Origin: Treponema sp.
GTDB lineage: Bacteria > Spirochaetota > Spirochaetia > Treponematales > Treponemataceae
Assembly: GCA_017449265.1 (NCBI GenBank)
Contig: JAFSJW010000006.1
Coordinates: forward strand, 1-64,000
Length of the DNA stretch: 64,000 bases
Direction: 5' to 3'
Shown: positions 35,112-43,663 of the stretch, one piece after another
Layout of the letters: every line of letters begins with the position of its first letter
Numbering within the stretch: position 1 is the first letter of the stretch
Made by a program: the position numbers and the translations under genes
The notes under the pieces: generated by a model
Database searches by the model: none
The model's input: only the letters and a program-made list of their open reading frames with translations
What the model was told of the DNA's origin: nothing

Positions 35112-36776
35112 ATGGCAGATACAATGCATGCATTGGAAAAAAATCCGAACTGGAAAGGCCGCCGGGGTCCTGTAGTCCTTGTGATTATGGACGGCGTGGG
35201 ATATGGCAAATATGAAGAGGGGGATGCAGTTAAGGCTTCAAAAATGAAGTATCTGGACTGGTTCACCGCAAATTGCCCTCACACAAAGCTTAAGGCTCAC
35301 GGAACGGCAGTAGGTCTTCCTTCTGACGACGACATGGGAAACAGCGAGGTCGGACACAACGCTATGGGATGCGGCCGCGTATTCGCTCAGGGCGCAAAAC
35401 TTGTAGGGGAGTCAATCGCCAACGGCTCAATGTTTGCCGCAGACACTTGGAAAAAACTCGTCAAAAACGTAAAGGACAAGAATAGCACTTTGCATTTTAT
35501 CGGCTTGGTTTCAGACGGCAACGTTCACTCTCACATCGACCACTTGAAGGCAATGATTACTCAGGCTTCAAAAGACGGCGTTAAAAAGCTCCGCGTTCAC
35601 GCATTGCTTGACGGCCGTGACGTTGACCCCACATCAGCTCTTAATTACATCACTCCTCTTGAAGAATTCCTGGCAGGATTTGCAGGAGTTGACTACCAGA
35701 TTGCTTCGGGCGGCGGACGAATGTTTATGACCATGGACCGCTACAACGCAGACTGGAGCATGGTAGAGCGGGGCTGGAAGGCTCATGTTTTAGGCGAAGG
35801 ACGCAAATTTGAGAGCGCAACAAAAGCAATCGAAACATACCGCTCAGAAGTTCCGGGCCTTCTTGATCAGGACATGCACGAGTTCGTAATCGCAAAGGAC
35901 GGCAAGGCTGTGGGCACAATCGAAGACGGAGACTCAGTAATTTACTTTAACTTCCGTGGCGACCGCGCTCTGGAGATGACAAGAGCCTTTGAAACACCAA
36001 AAGGAGGAGACTTGCCATTTGACCGTGTCCGTGTTCCTGCCGTTGAATATGCCGGCATGATGGAATACGACGGAGATGCTCATGTTCCTGCCCAGTATCT
36101 CGTTAACCCGCCGAGCATTGACCGCACAATGGGCGAGTATCTCACAAAAACAGGCGTAAAGCTTCTCGCAATCTCTGAGACTCAGAAATACGGCCATGTA
36201 ACATACTTCTTCAACGGAAACAAACAGGGCAAATTCGACGAAAAACTTGAGGACTACATTGAAGTTCCGAGTGATGTAGTTCCTTTCGAGCAGCGTCCTT
36301 GGATGAAATGTGCTGAAATCACAGACAAGGTAATCGAAGCAATCAAGAGCGGAAAATACGACCACATCCGCCTTAACTACCCCAACGGAGATATGGTTGG
36401 TCACACGGGCGTATTCAACGCTGTTGTCTGTTCTATGGAAGGCATGGACCTCCAGCTCGGACGCCTCAAGGCCGCAATCGACGAGGCTGGCGGTATTCTC
36501 TGTCTCACAGCTGACCACGGAAACTCCGATGACATGTACGAGCACGCAAAAGACGGCTCTGTCAAAATGGATAAGAGCGGTGAGCCAAAGGCAAAAACAA
36601 GCCACAGCTTGAACCCGGTTCCGGGAATCATCTATGACCCGGAATACAAGGGCGAGTACGACAATACCAAGCTAAACGACGGTTTGGGAATCTCTTCTTG
36701 GCCTGCAACTCTTATGACCCTCATGGGATTCGTTCCTCCAAGTGACTACGACAAGTCAATGGTCAACTTGAAGTAG
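35112..36776 (+). CDS. gpmI: 2,3-bisphosphoglycerate-independent phosphoglycerate mutase
   Basis: Interconverts 3- and 2-phosphoglycerate in glycolysis with two Mn ions. 554 residues. Catalytic Ser78 in MGNSEVGHNA; metal residues in VIMDGVG (Asp27), the NYPNGDMVGHTG segment and LTADHGNSD. Promoter and SD are strong, as expected for a housekeeping gene, and an intrinsic terminator follows. It is transcribed alone. Confidence 0.96.
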   Translation: MADTMHALEKNPNWKGRRGPVVLVIMDGVGYGKYEEGDAVKASKMKYLDWFTANCPHTKLKAHGTAVGLPSDDDMGNSEVGHNAMGCGRVFAQGAKLVGESIANGSMFAADTWKKLVKNVKDKNSTLHFIGLVSDGNVHSHIDHLKAMITQASKDGVKKLRVHALLDGRDVDPTSALNYITPLEEFLAGFAGVDYQIASGGGRMFMTMDRYNADWSMVERGWKAHVLGEGRKFESATKAIETYRSEVPGLLDQDMHEFVIAKDGKAVGTIEDGDSVIYFNFRGDRALEMTRAFETPKGGDLPFDRVRVPAVEYAGMMEYDGDAHVPAQYLVNPPSIDRTMGEYLTKTGVKLLAISETQKYGHVTYFFNGNKQGKFDEKLEDYIEVPSDVVPFEQRPWMKCAEITDKVIEAIKSGKYDHIRLNYPNGDMVGHTGVFNAVVCSMEGMDLQLGRLKAAIDEAGGILCLTADHGNSDDMYEHAKDGSVKMDKSGEPKAKTSHSLNPVPGIIYDPEYKGEYDNTKLNDGLGISSWPATLMTLMGFVPPSDYDKSMVNLK

Positions 36777-36857
36777 CGATAACTTTAAAATGAAGCAGGA
36801 CAAAAGCCACCTTTCGCAAAAGGTTTCTTTTTTCCTGCGACCTTTTATCTTCCAAAG

Positions 36858-36883
36858 GCTCCGGAGAAATCCGGGGCTTTTTT
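36858..36883 (+). terminator. Intrinsic terminator of gpmI
   Basis: GCTCCGGA (36858-36865) and TCCGGGGC (36870-36877) form an 8-bp stem (one G-U pair) with loop GAAA, then six T. The rest of the 36777-37054 gap holds no recognised feature. Confidence 0.85.
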
Positions 36884-37054
36884 GTCCATTTCGCAAAACT
36901 AGTCGTATAAATACACTACACGAAAAAGTAATACCCTTTGATTCTTCCATCATCAATGCCAACGAGACCGCAAGCTAAAGAATTGCAAATAATTCTGACC
37001 GATGTTAAAGTTAAAATATATTTTAAGACCACTACTGAGAAGGTATAAGAAGAT

Positions 37055-38680
37055 ATGAGGCAAATGCAGATTCCTGCAAACATAAATGAACTTCCTGGCG
37101 CACTTGAATTTATCCGTACCAATCTTTCTGCAAAAAAAGTTCCCAAAAAAGAAATAGCCCGCACACTACTAGCAACGGAAGATGTCCTTGTAAAAATGAT
37201 TGAAACTGCCAAAAGCAACATTAGTATTGTAATAAGCGGTCTTTTAGGAACTGTTGAGATTCGACTTTATGCAAAAGGCGAGGAATTTAACAGCTCTGAC
37301 ATTGAAAAAAAACTTCTTATGGAAAACACAGACTCTGGTGACGAAGAGACAAATGCTATAATCCATCAGCTTATGCAAAAGCTGTACGGCAATAATTTTT
37401 TGATTAAACATGAGAACGGAGCGAACAAAATTTCTCTCCTCATAAAAAAATCACCATTAAGGCAGCTTTTCTTTACGATTTCCTCTCTTATTGCAGGTGC
37501 CATTGCAGGTTTTTTGTTGCAGAAATTTACCCCTGCCGCAGTTTCAACTAGTCTTTCCCAAAATATTTTCTCACCGATTTATGTAATGTTTATGAACTCC
37601 CTCAAAATGGTCGTCGGACCGCTGGTGTTTTTCTCAATCGCATCAAGTATTGCAGATTTTGGTGACATAAAAACTTTGGGAAAAATTGCACTCAAAATTA
37701 TTTTTGCATATTTTTGCACTTCGTTTATTGCAATTGCAATTGGGTATCTTGCATATAATATTTTCCCGATTGGAAACCCAGAGCTGGCAAACGCCATAAC
37801 AGCCAGTGCAACTCATTCGACTTCTATTTCCATAAAAGATACTATCATCGGTATAATTCCGAACAATATCATATCGCCTTTTGAAGAATCAAAAATGCTC
37901 CAGATTATTTATCTTGCGACAGCACTCGGGCTTGCGGCAGCATCCGTTGCCAAAGCAGATGCTAGATTTAAGAGCTGGCTTATTATCTTTAACAAGATCT
38001 TCTCAAAACTTACATCGTTCATAGTCGGTTGCATTCCTGTCGTTGTTTTCTGCTCAATGGCAAAGATGATGATTTCTCTAAATATCGATAAATTGCTCAA
38101 TGTGATTGTCTGGATTCCGGTCGTTTATTTTGGTCAATTTCTGATGATTACGACATACTTGATTTTGATTGCAGTAGTTGGAGGCTTGAATCCGTTCAAA
38201 TTTTTGGAAAAATTCTTTCCTGCAATGCTTTCCGCATTCTCTCTCGCATCCAGCAGTGCCGCGCTGCCAACTTCCCTAAAACAGTCGGAAGAAATGGGAA
38301 TTTCTAAAAAAATCTATTCCTTTTCAATGCCGTTAGGAACAACAATCAACCTGGACGGAACTTGCGTTACGGTTATGATTTCGCTGCTCTTTTTGTCAAA
38401 GATTTTCGGCATTTCTGTCACAGGCGGACTCCTCCTGTCAATGATTATTGCAATTATTATGATTTCTGTTGGTTCGAGCATTCCAGGCGGCGCGCTTTTG
38501 GGCATTACGCTATTGCTTCCTCAGATTGGAGTTCCTGCTGATGCCGTAAGCCTTATAATGGGTTTGTACCCAATCGCAGATATGTTTCAAACTTGCACGA
38601 ATGTAACTGGCGATGGAGTTGTAACAACTATCGTTTCCCGCCATGAAAAAATGCTTGATTTGAAAAAATTCAACAGCTAG
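37055..38680 (+). CDS. DAACS-type dicarboxylate/amino acid:cation symporter with N-terminal ATPase-like domain
   Basis: 541 residues. The C-terminal about 400 are a glutamate/dicarboxylate symporter (SDF family): SSSAALPTSLK is hairpin 1, TINLDGT is the family NMDGT-type motif, and GVPADAVSLIMGLYPIADMFQTCTN is hairpin 2 and helix 8. The N-terminal about 130 residues are soluble and resemble an anti-sigma/HATPase_c_2 fold (ARTLLATEDVLVKMIETAK, then KISLLIKKS). The usual nucleotide-binding glycine loop is not obvious. The extra domain may be a regulator. Substrate is probably glutamate, serine or a dicarboxylate. Confidence 0.85.
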   Translation: MRQMQIPANINELPGALEFIRTNLSAKKVPKKEIARTLLATEDVLVKMIETAKSNISIVISGLLGTVEIRLYAKGEEFNSSDIEKKLLMENTDSGDEETNAIIHQLMQKLYGNNFLIKHENGANKISLLIKKSPLRQLFFTISSLIAGAIAGFLLQKFTPAAVSTSLSQNIFSPIYVMFMNSLKMVVGPLVFFSIASSIADFGDIKTLGKIALKIIFAYFCTSFIAIAIGYLAYNIFPIGNPELANAITASATHSTSISIKDTIIGIIPNNIISPFEESKMLQIIYLATALGLAAASVAKADARFKSWLIIFNKIFSKLTSFIVGCIPVVVFCSMAKMMISLNIDKLLNVIVWIPVVYFGQFLMITTYLILIAVVGGLNPFKFLEKFFPAMLSAFSLASSSAALPTSLKQSEEMGISKKIYSFSMPLGTTINLDGTCVTVMISLLFLSKIFGISVTGGLLLSMIIAIIMISVGSSIPGGALLGITLLLPQIGVPADAVSLIMGLYPIADMFQTCTNVTGDGVVTTIVSRHEKMLDLKKFNS

Positions 38681-38732
38681 TATATCAAACAGCCGCTCAT
38701 TCAGAACTTGTTCAGCATGGCGGCTATAATCT

Positions 38733-39659
38733 ATGAAACTCGTTCCGATTCTTTTTTCAGCACTTTTTCTTCTCACATCATGCTTTTTGCAAAAAAATAA
38801 AAATCATGCGCGCACTTCGGAATTTTCTGAGAAAAATGGCTCAGGCGCAATGATTCTTCGCTTTGCAGAAGGAAGCCATGCAACTCATCCGTCAGCACTG
38901 GCCTCAGAGCATTTCTCAAATCTTGTGGAAGAAAAGACAGGCGGCAAAATCAGAATAAAAGTCTACTACGACGGAGAGCTGGGAAACTCGGCGGAAGTCC
39001 TTGAGCAGCTGAAATTCGGCGGAATCGCGCTGGGGCGGGTCGGGTACATAGAGCTGAACGACTCTGTTCCTGCGCTGAAACCTTTTTCGGAAAAAATAAT
39101 CTCAAACCCGCTTGTCTGCCGCTCGGAAATCTTACGGAACAAGGACTTCATCACAGAAAAATGCCTTGCCGAAAAACTGTACCCGCTATCAGTCTTTTAT
39201 TCGGACAAAAGATGCTTTTATTCTGATTCATGGAAATTCTTTTTTGATTCAATGCGTTCTTTCAAGGGGCTTAAAATCGGGACTAGCCCTTCTTCCCTTA
39301 TTCAGAACGAGCTAAAAAAATACGGCGCGGACTGCGTTGAGATTTCTGGAACGGACACTTATCAGTCCATGCAAAAAGGATTTATCTCAGTTCGAGAAGG
39401 CGAATTCTCGGATTTTATTCTCGGGGACGATTATCCATTTGCGAATTACATAATGATTAGCGAGTACATCTCAAATCCGTCAGTGCTCGTAATATCAAAT
39501 GAAGTTTGGAATCATCTTTCGATTGAACAGCGAAAGATTTTTATCGACTGTGCAATTGAGTCTGCTGAGTATCAGCAAAAAATGACGGAACGATTTTACA
39601 CCGCATACCTAAAAACGATTCAAAAAAACAAGCACACTCTGTATCTTCAAAAATACTAG
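38733..39659 (+). CDS. DctP-like binding lipoprotein, probable sensor accessory
   Basis: 308 residues; lipobox LTSC with Cys17. The body matches TRAP-type solute-binding proteins (GGKIRIKVYYDGELGNSAEVLEQLKFGGIALGRV, RSFKGLKIGTSPSS) but the conserved Arg segment of true DctP is altered. It lies 10 bp upstream of a sensor kinase and lacks its own permease, so it probably presents ligand to that kinase. TATAAT lies only 2 nt before the ATG and there is no SD, so the start is uncertain. Confidence 0.82.
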   Translation: MKLVPILFSALFLLTSCFLQKNKNHARTSEFSEKNGSGAMILRFAEGSHATHPSALASEHFSNLVEEKTGGKIRIKVYYDGELGNSAEVLEQLKFGGIALGRVGYIELNDSVPALKPFSEKIISNPLVCRSEILRNKDFITEKCLAEKLYPLSVFYSDKRCFYSDSWKFFFDSMRSFKGLKIGTSPSSLIQNELKKYGADCVEISGTDTYQSMQKGFISVREGEFSDFILGDDYPFANYIMISEYISNPSVLVISNEVWNHLSIEQRKIFIDCAIESAEYQQKMTERFYTAYLKTIQKNKHTLYLQKY

Positions 39660-39669
39660 GCAGGCAAGA

Positions 39670-41088
39670 ATGAAATTTCTGGGCAATTTTTTCTTTTCGA
39701 TTGGAAGACAGATTCTCGCCATGCTTTTCGCGCTTCTTGTCATGTTCTTTGCGTTCAATCTTTTCAACCAGAACATGCTCACGCTTTTCTCAAAAGAATA
39801 TTCTTCGCAAACCTCAATGATTGAATCGATTCAGCTTCTAAAAAATGATTTTTCTTCAAGCGGAACTCTTTTTTCGTCCTACATTAAGACCGGAAACCGC
39901 GTGAATCTTGCTGAGTACAACGAAATCGTATTCGCGAGCTTTGAGAAAATCGATGAACTCAGCGAAAAGCTAAAGAACGATGACGAGATTTATCTTCTAG
40001 GAAGCATTAAGACTGCGTTCACTTTTTATTTTTCCGAATGTTGCGCATCTTCATTCCTCTTCAATTCAAAAGGTCATGGCGAAAATTACTCTTATCTGGA
40101 GCGTTTTTATTATTCCCAGAGCGTCCTTTCGTATCTTCTCAAATATTGCGACACTCTTCTTGAAAGCATAGTCGAAAAAAACATATCGACGAATGAGGAA
40201 CTGAGGAGAAAAGAGAGGAAAATGAAACTGTACAACCTTGTTTTTATTGCACTTCTCTTTTTTTCATACATTGTTTTTATGGTTTATGTGTCGCGAAAGC
40301 TCTCCGCGCCGCTCAACCAGCTGGTCAAGGCTTCAAGGCGCGTTGCGGAAGGCGACTTTGAGCAGAAAATTCCTGAGCATAAAACCGCAAATTCCGTGGG
40401 AGTTCTGATTCACGCTTTCAACAAAATGACAGCTGACATAAAAAAGACGATTGAATACAAGGAGCTTTTGAATCAGGCCCGGTTCCTTGCCTTGCAGTCC
40501 CAGACGAACCCGCACTTTTTGTTCAATACGCTCAATTCGATTGGGCGAACAATCACACTGGGAAAAACAGAGCAGTCGCTTGAAATGATTGACTCGCTTT
40601 CAAGCCTCATGCGCTACAGCTTTTCTGAGAACGATGTTCCGGTCGCTCTGCGCGATGAGCTTGAAGTTTCGCGGGAGTACATTCACATTCAGCAGCTCCG
40701 GTTCGGCGAGAGAATCAAGTACGAAGAAAAAATCGACGAAGAACTTCTGGATTCTGTGTTCATGCCCAAATTCACTTTGCAGCCTTTGATTGAGAATGCG
40801 ATAATTCACGGAATTGAGCCGAAAGAAAGCGGCGGAAAAATCATCGTGTCGGCAAAAAAGCGTGGCGGAAAAGCAATCCTGCGCATTTTCGACAACGGCT
40901 CAGGAATCGAAAAGAACATCTTAGCCCAAATTCTTGACAACAACTTGCTTTCAAAGAGAATCGGAGTGGCAAACACGAAAAAACGGCTTGAACTTTTTGA
41001 GAAAAGCGAGGGCGGAGTTTTTAAAATCATCAGCAGAAAAGATAATTGGACAATGGCGGTAATCTGTTTTAAAATGAATCAAGCGTAA
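39670..41088 (+). CDS. YesM/LytS-type sensor histidine kinase
   Basis: 472 residues. Membrane segments at about 12-32 and 188-208 bracket an extracytoplasmic helical domain. HAMP follows, then the His_kinase domain (LQSQTNPHFLFNTLNSI, the phosphorylated His in NPHFLFN) and HATPase (LIENAIIHGIEP, FDNGSGIEKN). It sits between a DctP-like lipoprotein and an AraC-type response regulator, and upstream of dctPQM, the usual place for a TRAP-controlling system. Confidence 0.93.
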   Translation: MKFLGNFFFSIGRQILAMLFALLVMFFAFNLFNQNMLTLFSKEYSSQTSMIESIQLLKNDFSSSGTLFSSYIKTGNRVNLAEYNEIVFASFEKIDELSEKLKNDDEIYLLGSIKTAFTFYFSECCASSFLFNSKGHGENYSYLERFYYSQSVLSYLLKYCDTLLESIVEKNISTNEELRRKERKMKLYNLVFIALLFFSYIVFMVYVSRKLSAPLNQLVKASRRVAEGDFEQKIPEHKTANSVGVLIHAFNKMTADIKKTIEYKELLNQARFLALQSQTNPHFLFNTLNSIGRTITLGKTEQSLEMIDSLSSLMRYSFSENDVPVALRDELEVSREYIHIQQLRFGERIKYEEKIDEELLDSVFMPKFTLQPLIENAIIHGIEPKESGGKIIVSAKKRGGKAILRIFDNGSGIEKNILAQILDNNLLSKRIGVANTKKRLELFEKSEGGVFKIISRKDNWTMAVICFKMNQA

Positions 41089-41090
41089 AA

Positions 41091-41852
41091 ATGTATAATC
41101 TTCTACTTGTTGATGATGAAAAATTAGAGCGGGAAGCTCTTACTTTGTTCACAAAAAAATCTTCTCTTGCCGCAAAATTTTCTGCAATTGAACAATGCGC
41201 GAACGGAAACGAGCTTGTTAAGAAAGTTCCTGAGTTTAAGCCCGATATTATAATTCTTGATATAAAGATGCCCGGGCTTAACGGGCTTGAAGCTTTGCAA
41301 AAGCTCCGTGAGGACGGCTCTGATGCGGTTGTGATAATCTCTTCCGCTTACAACCAGTTTGATTTTGCAGTAAAGGCGATGCAGCTTGGTGTAATTAATT
41401 TTCTCGTAAAGCCAGTGAAAGAAGCCGTCTTCGTTGAGGCTCTGGGGCAAGCGGTTTCCGTCCTTGAAAAATCATCTGGGGCTACAGGCGAGCCGAACGA
41501 AACAGGCGGGAAAACAAAGCAGTTTCCAGAGAGCGTCCAGAAAATCTGCAAATACATTGAGGAAAATTACAAAAAGCCCATAAATCTTGACGATATTGCC
41601 GAGCACTGTTCCTACAGCCGCTACCACATCTCGCACATTTTCCACGATGTGTCGGGCTTCACAGTTTTCAGCTATCTGCTTGAAGTCAGGATGCAAAAAG
41701 CAAAGGAACTTTTGCAGAATTCTTCCCTTTCGATTAAAGAAATCAGCCATGAGATTGGATTTTCTGACCAAAATTATTTTTCAAATGTCTTCAAAAGACA
41801 AATCGGACTATCTCCTGTAGAATTCCGTACTAAATTCCGCAAAATTTTCTAG
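41091..41852 (+). CDS. YesN-type response regulator (REC-AraC)
   Basis: 253 residues. Receiver with Asp57 (IILDIKMPG) as phosphoacceptor and FLVKPVKE, then an AraC/XylS DNA-binding domain with two helix-turn-helix units (NLDDIAEHCSYSRYHISHIF, SIKEISHEIGFSDQNYFSNV). It starts two bases after the kinase. It most likely activates the dctPQM genes 200 bp downstream. Confidence 0.93.
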   Translation: MYNLLLVDDEKLEREALTLFTKKSSLAAKFSAIEQCANGNELVKKVPEFKPDIIILDIKMPGLNGLEALQKLREDGSDAVVIISSAYNQFDFAVKAMQLGVINFLVKPVKEAVFVEALGQAVSVLEKSSGATGEPNETGGKTKQFPESVQKICKYIEENYKKPINLDDIAEHCSYSRYHISHIFHDVSGFTVFSYLLEVRMQKAKELLQNSSLSIKEISHEIGFSDQNYFSNVFKRQIGLSPVEFRTKFRKIF

Positions 41853-41930
41853 AATTTCCGCAAAAACTTCTAGTGTGAAATTTTTATTCCTCCCTTAGAA
41901 TTTATTTTAGTAAAAATAAGTGCATAATCC

Positions 41931-42052
41931 AAAAGGAGGCATGATAAAATTACATCCATGTAATTTTATCATAGGCAGATTTTGCCGTTGGCAAAACTGC
42001 GATTTCGTGCCTCCTGCACGACCGCTAACGCGGAGTTTTTAAAGGAGGAATT
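41931..42052 (+). promoter_or_regulatory. Structured dctP leader with alternative SD pairing
   Basis: Outer stem AGGAGGCA (41934-41941) with TGCCTCCT (42008-42015) encloses a perfect stem TGATAAAATTACAT/ATGTAATTTTATCA (41942-41971) and a second hairpin GCAGATTTTGCC/GGCAAAACTGC (41975-42000, one bulge). CCTCCT (42010-42015) can pair either with the SD of a small upstream ORF (41934-41939) or with the dctP SD (42043-42048). CCGC TAAC GCGG (42022-42033) followed by AG and five T resembles a mini-terminator. CATAAT (41923-41928) may be the -10. A transposed palindrome flanked by AAAGGAGG direct repeats is the alternative reading. Confidence 0.6.
41941..42042 (+). CDS. 33-residue leader ORF upstream of dctP
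   Basis: ATG at 41941 has SD AGGAGG at 41934-41939, spaced only two bases from the start. It reads from MIKLHPCNF to RPLTRSF, with three cysteines and three arginines in the last third, and stops at 42040-42042, one base before the dctP SD. No similarity is known to me. It could be a leader peptide coupling to dctP or a by-product of an inserted palindrome. Confidence 0.4.
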   Translation: MIKLHPCNFIIGRFCRWQNCDFVPPARPLTRSF

Positions 42053-43072
42053 ATGAAAAAGATTTTAGTCGCTGCCGTTGCCCTTGCCGTTGCTTTCGGA
42101 GTTTTGGGCTGCAAAAAGAAAAGTGCCGCCAGTTCTGAGGAAAAAGCTCAGAAAGTTTACACAATGCAGATTGGTCATGCCCAGCCTGTAGACAATCCCC
42201 GCCACATCTCGCTTGAAGCATTCAAGAAAATCGTAGAGGAAAAAACAAACGGAGGAATCAAAGTAGAGCTTTATCCTGCAGGCCAGCTGGGAACAGAGAA
42301 AGAGATGCTTGAGCAGACTTGCTCGGGCGTAATTCAGGGCTTCCGTGGCGGTCAGTTCGACTTTCTTCCTAAACTTTTGATTTTCTCCCTTCCGTTCCTC
42401 ACGGAGAATTCTGATGAAATCACACGCCTTATGAGCTCAGACTTCGCAAAGGAGGTCTGCAAAGACTCTCAGAAAGACGGCGCAATAATTCTTGGTCTTG
42501 GAGATGCCGGCGGTTACAGGCAGTTCTCAAACGGAAAGCATCCGATTAAAAAGCCATCTGACCTTGTTGGACTTAAAATGCGCACGAACGGAATGGATAC
42601 AATCGACAAGACTTTCAAAGCTCTTGGAGCAAGCACTGTCTCAGTTCCTTACAATGACCTTTACATGGCTCTCAAAACAGGAGTAGCTGACGGCCAGGAA
42701 AATCCGTGGGTCAATGTTACAGGCATGAAATTCTACGAGGTTCAGAAATACTTCACCGCAATCAACTATCAGTTCCATCCGGATCCGTTCTATGTGAACT
42801 TGGAGTGGTTCAATTCGCTCCCTGCCGACTACCAGCAGATTATCCGCGACGCTACGGACGAGAGCTTCAAAATCAACAACCAGAAGATTGCCGAGATGCA
42901 GAACGGCGCGCTTGAAACAATCAAAAAGAATGCGGAAGTTTACGAACTTACGCCGGCTGAGCGCGAAGAATTCAAAAAAGCAGTTGAGGTCGTTTATGAC
43001 CAGTACCTTGCGGAAGGAAGACTTACGCAAAAGGAGCTGGACACAATGCGCGCCATTGTAGCAGGTAAGTAA
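42053..43072 (+). CDS. dctP: TRAP transporter solute-binding lipoprotein
   Basis: 339 residues; lipobox VLGC with Cys20. DctP family: GGIKVELYPAGQLGTEKEML, DLVGLKMRTNGMDTIDKTFKALGAS with the conserved carboxylate-binding Arg, and PYNDLYMALKTGVADGQENP. It delivers a carboxylate-type ligand to DctQM. SD AGGAGG. A hairpin between dctP and dctQ probably keeps dctP more abundant than the membrane parts. Confidence 0.93.
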   Translation: MKKILVAAVALAVAFGVLGCKKKSAASSEEKAQKVYTMQIGHAQPVDNPRHISLEAFKKIVEEKTNGGIKVELYPAGQLGTEKEMLEQTCSGVIQGFRGGQFDFLPKLLIFSLPFLTENSDEITRLMSSDFAKEVCKDSQKDGAIILGLGDAGGYRQFSNGKHPIKKPSDLVGLKMRTNGMDTIDKTFKALGASTVSVPYNDLYMALKTGVADGQENPWVNVTGMKFYEVQKYFTAINYQFHPDPFYVNLEWFNSLPADYQQIIRDATDESFKINNQKIAEMQNGALETIKKNAEVYELTPAEREEFKKAVEVVYDQYLAEGRLTQKELDTMRAIVAGK

Positions 43073-43084
43073 ACAATCTTTTTA

Positions 43085-43125
43085 GGGACTGTTCAAAAAG
43101 TATTAACTTATTGAACGGCCCTTTT
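43085..43125 (+). terminator. Partial terminator between dctP and dctQ
   Basis: GGGACTGTTCAA (43085-43096) pairs imperfectly with TTGAACGGCCC (43111-43121), followed by four T. It could give part read-through into dctQM. Confidence 0.55.
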
Positions 43126-43142
43126 CTTTGATTGAGGTAAAA

Positions 43143-43661
43143 ATGGACAAAATAAAAAAGATTGCTTCCGTCCTTTATAAAATTTATTTGGGAGTCGGAA
43201 TTTTTTCTATTGCGCTTATGACACTATGCGTAATTTTTGCCGTAATCGCGCGCTATTGCTTCGGTTTTTCGCATAAATTCCTTGAAGAATTCATTACTAC
43301 CGTATTTGCGTTCAGCACTTTCTGGGGAATCGGAATCTGCTTTATTGAGAATGAGCATGTTAAGATAGACTCGATATTTGAGATGTTCCCCAAATGGCTC
43401 AAAACAGCAGCCACTTTCTTCAATGCCGCAGTCACGCTCATCGTTCTTATCGTAATGGTCAAGTTCGGGGCGGCCTATGCGGTCAAATTCGGCTCGCAGA
43501 TTTCTTCCGGAATGGAAATTCCTTATATCTATATGTACGGAATTATTCCAGTCGGCTGTTTTTTGGGAATAATCTGCGTTTTGGTAAAAATTTCTAAGTT
43601 TATCGTTAGTCTTTTTCGCCCTGCCGATAAAAGCGCGGCGAAAACGGCACTGGAGGCTTAA
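43143..43661 (+). CDS. dctQ: TRAP transporter small membrane subunit
   Basis: 172 residues from ATG 43143 (SD TGAGGT). Four membrane segments; VIARYCFGFSHKFLEEFIT and FWGIGICFIENEHVKID are the DctQ signature. It is the small subunit of the TRAP permease, with dctM following after two bases. Confidence 0.92.
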   Translation: MDKIKKIASVLYKIYLGVGIFSIALMTLCVIFAVIARYCFGFSHKFLEEFITTVFAFSTFWGIGICFIENEHVKIDSIFEMFPKWLKTAATFFNAAVTLIVLIVMVKFGAAYAVKFGSQISSGMEIPYIYMYGIIPVGCFLGIICVLVKISKFIVSLFRPADKSAAKTALEA

Positions 43662-43663
43662 CT

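Noticed and set aside
35934..36605. 223-codon minus-strand frame inside gpmI
   Set aside because: Antisense shadow of a highly conserved gene; no SD and no recognisable domain.
36790..36978. Small plus-strand ORF after gpmI
   Set aside because: It runs through the intrinsic terminator hairpin and has no SD.
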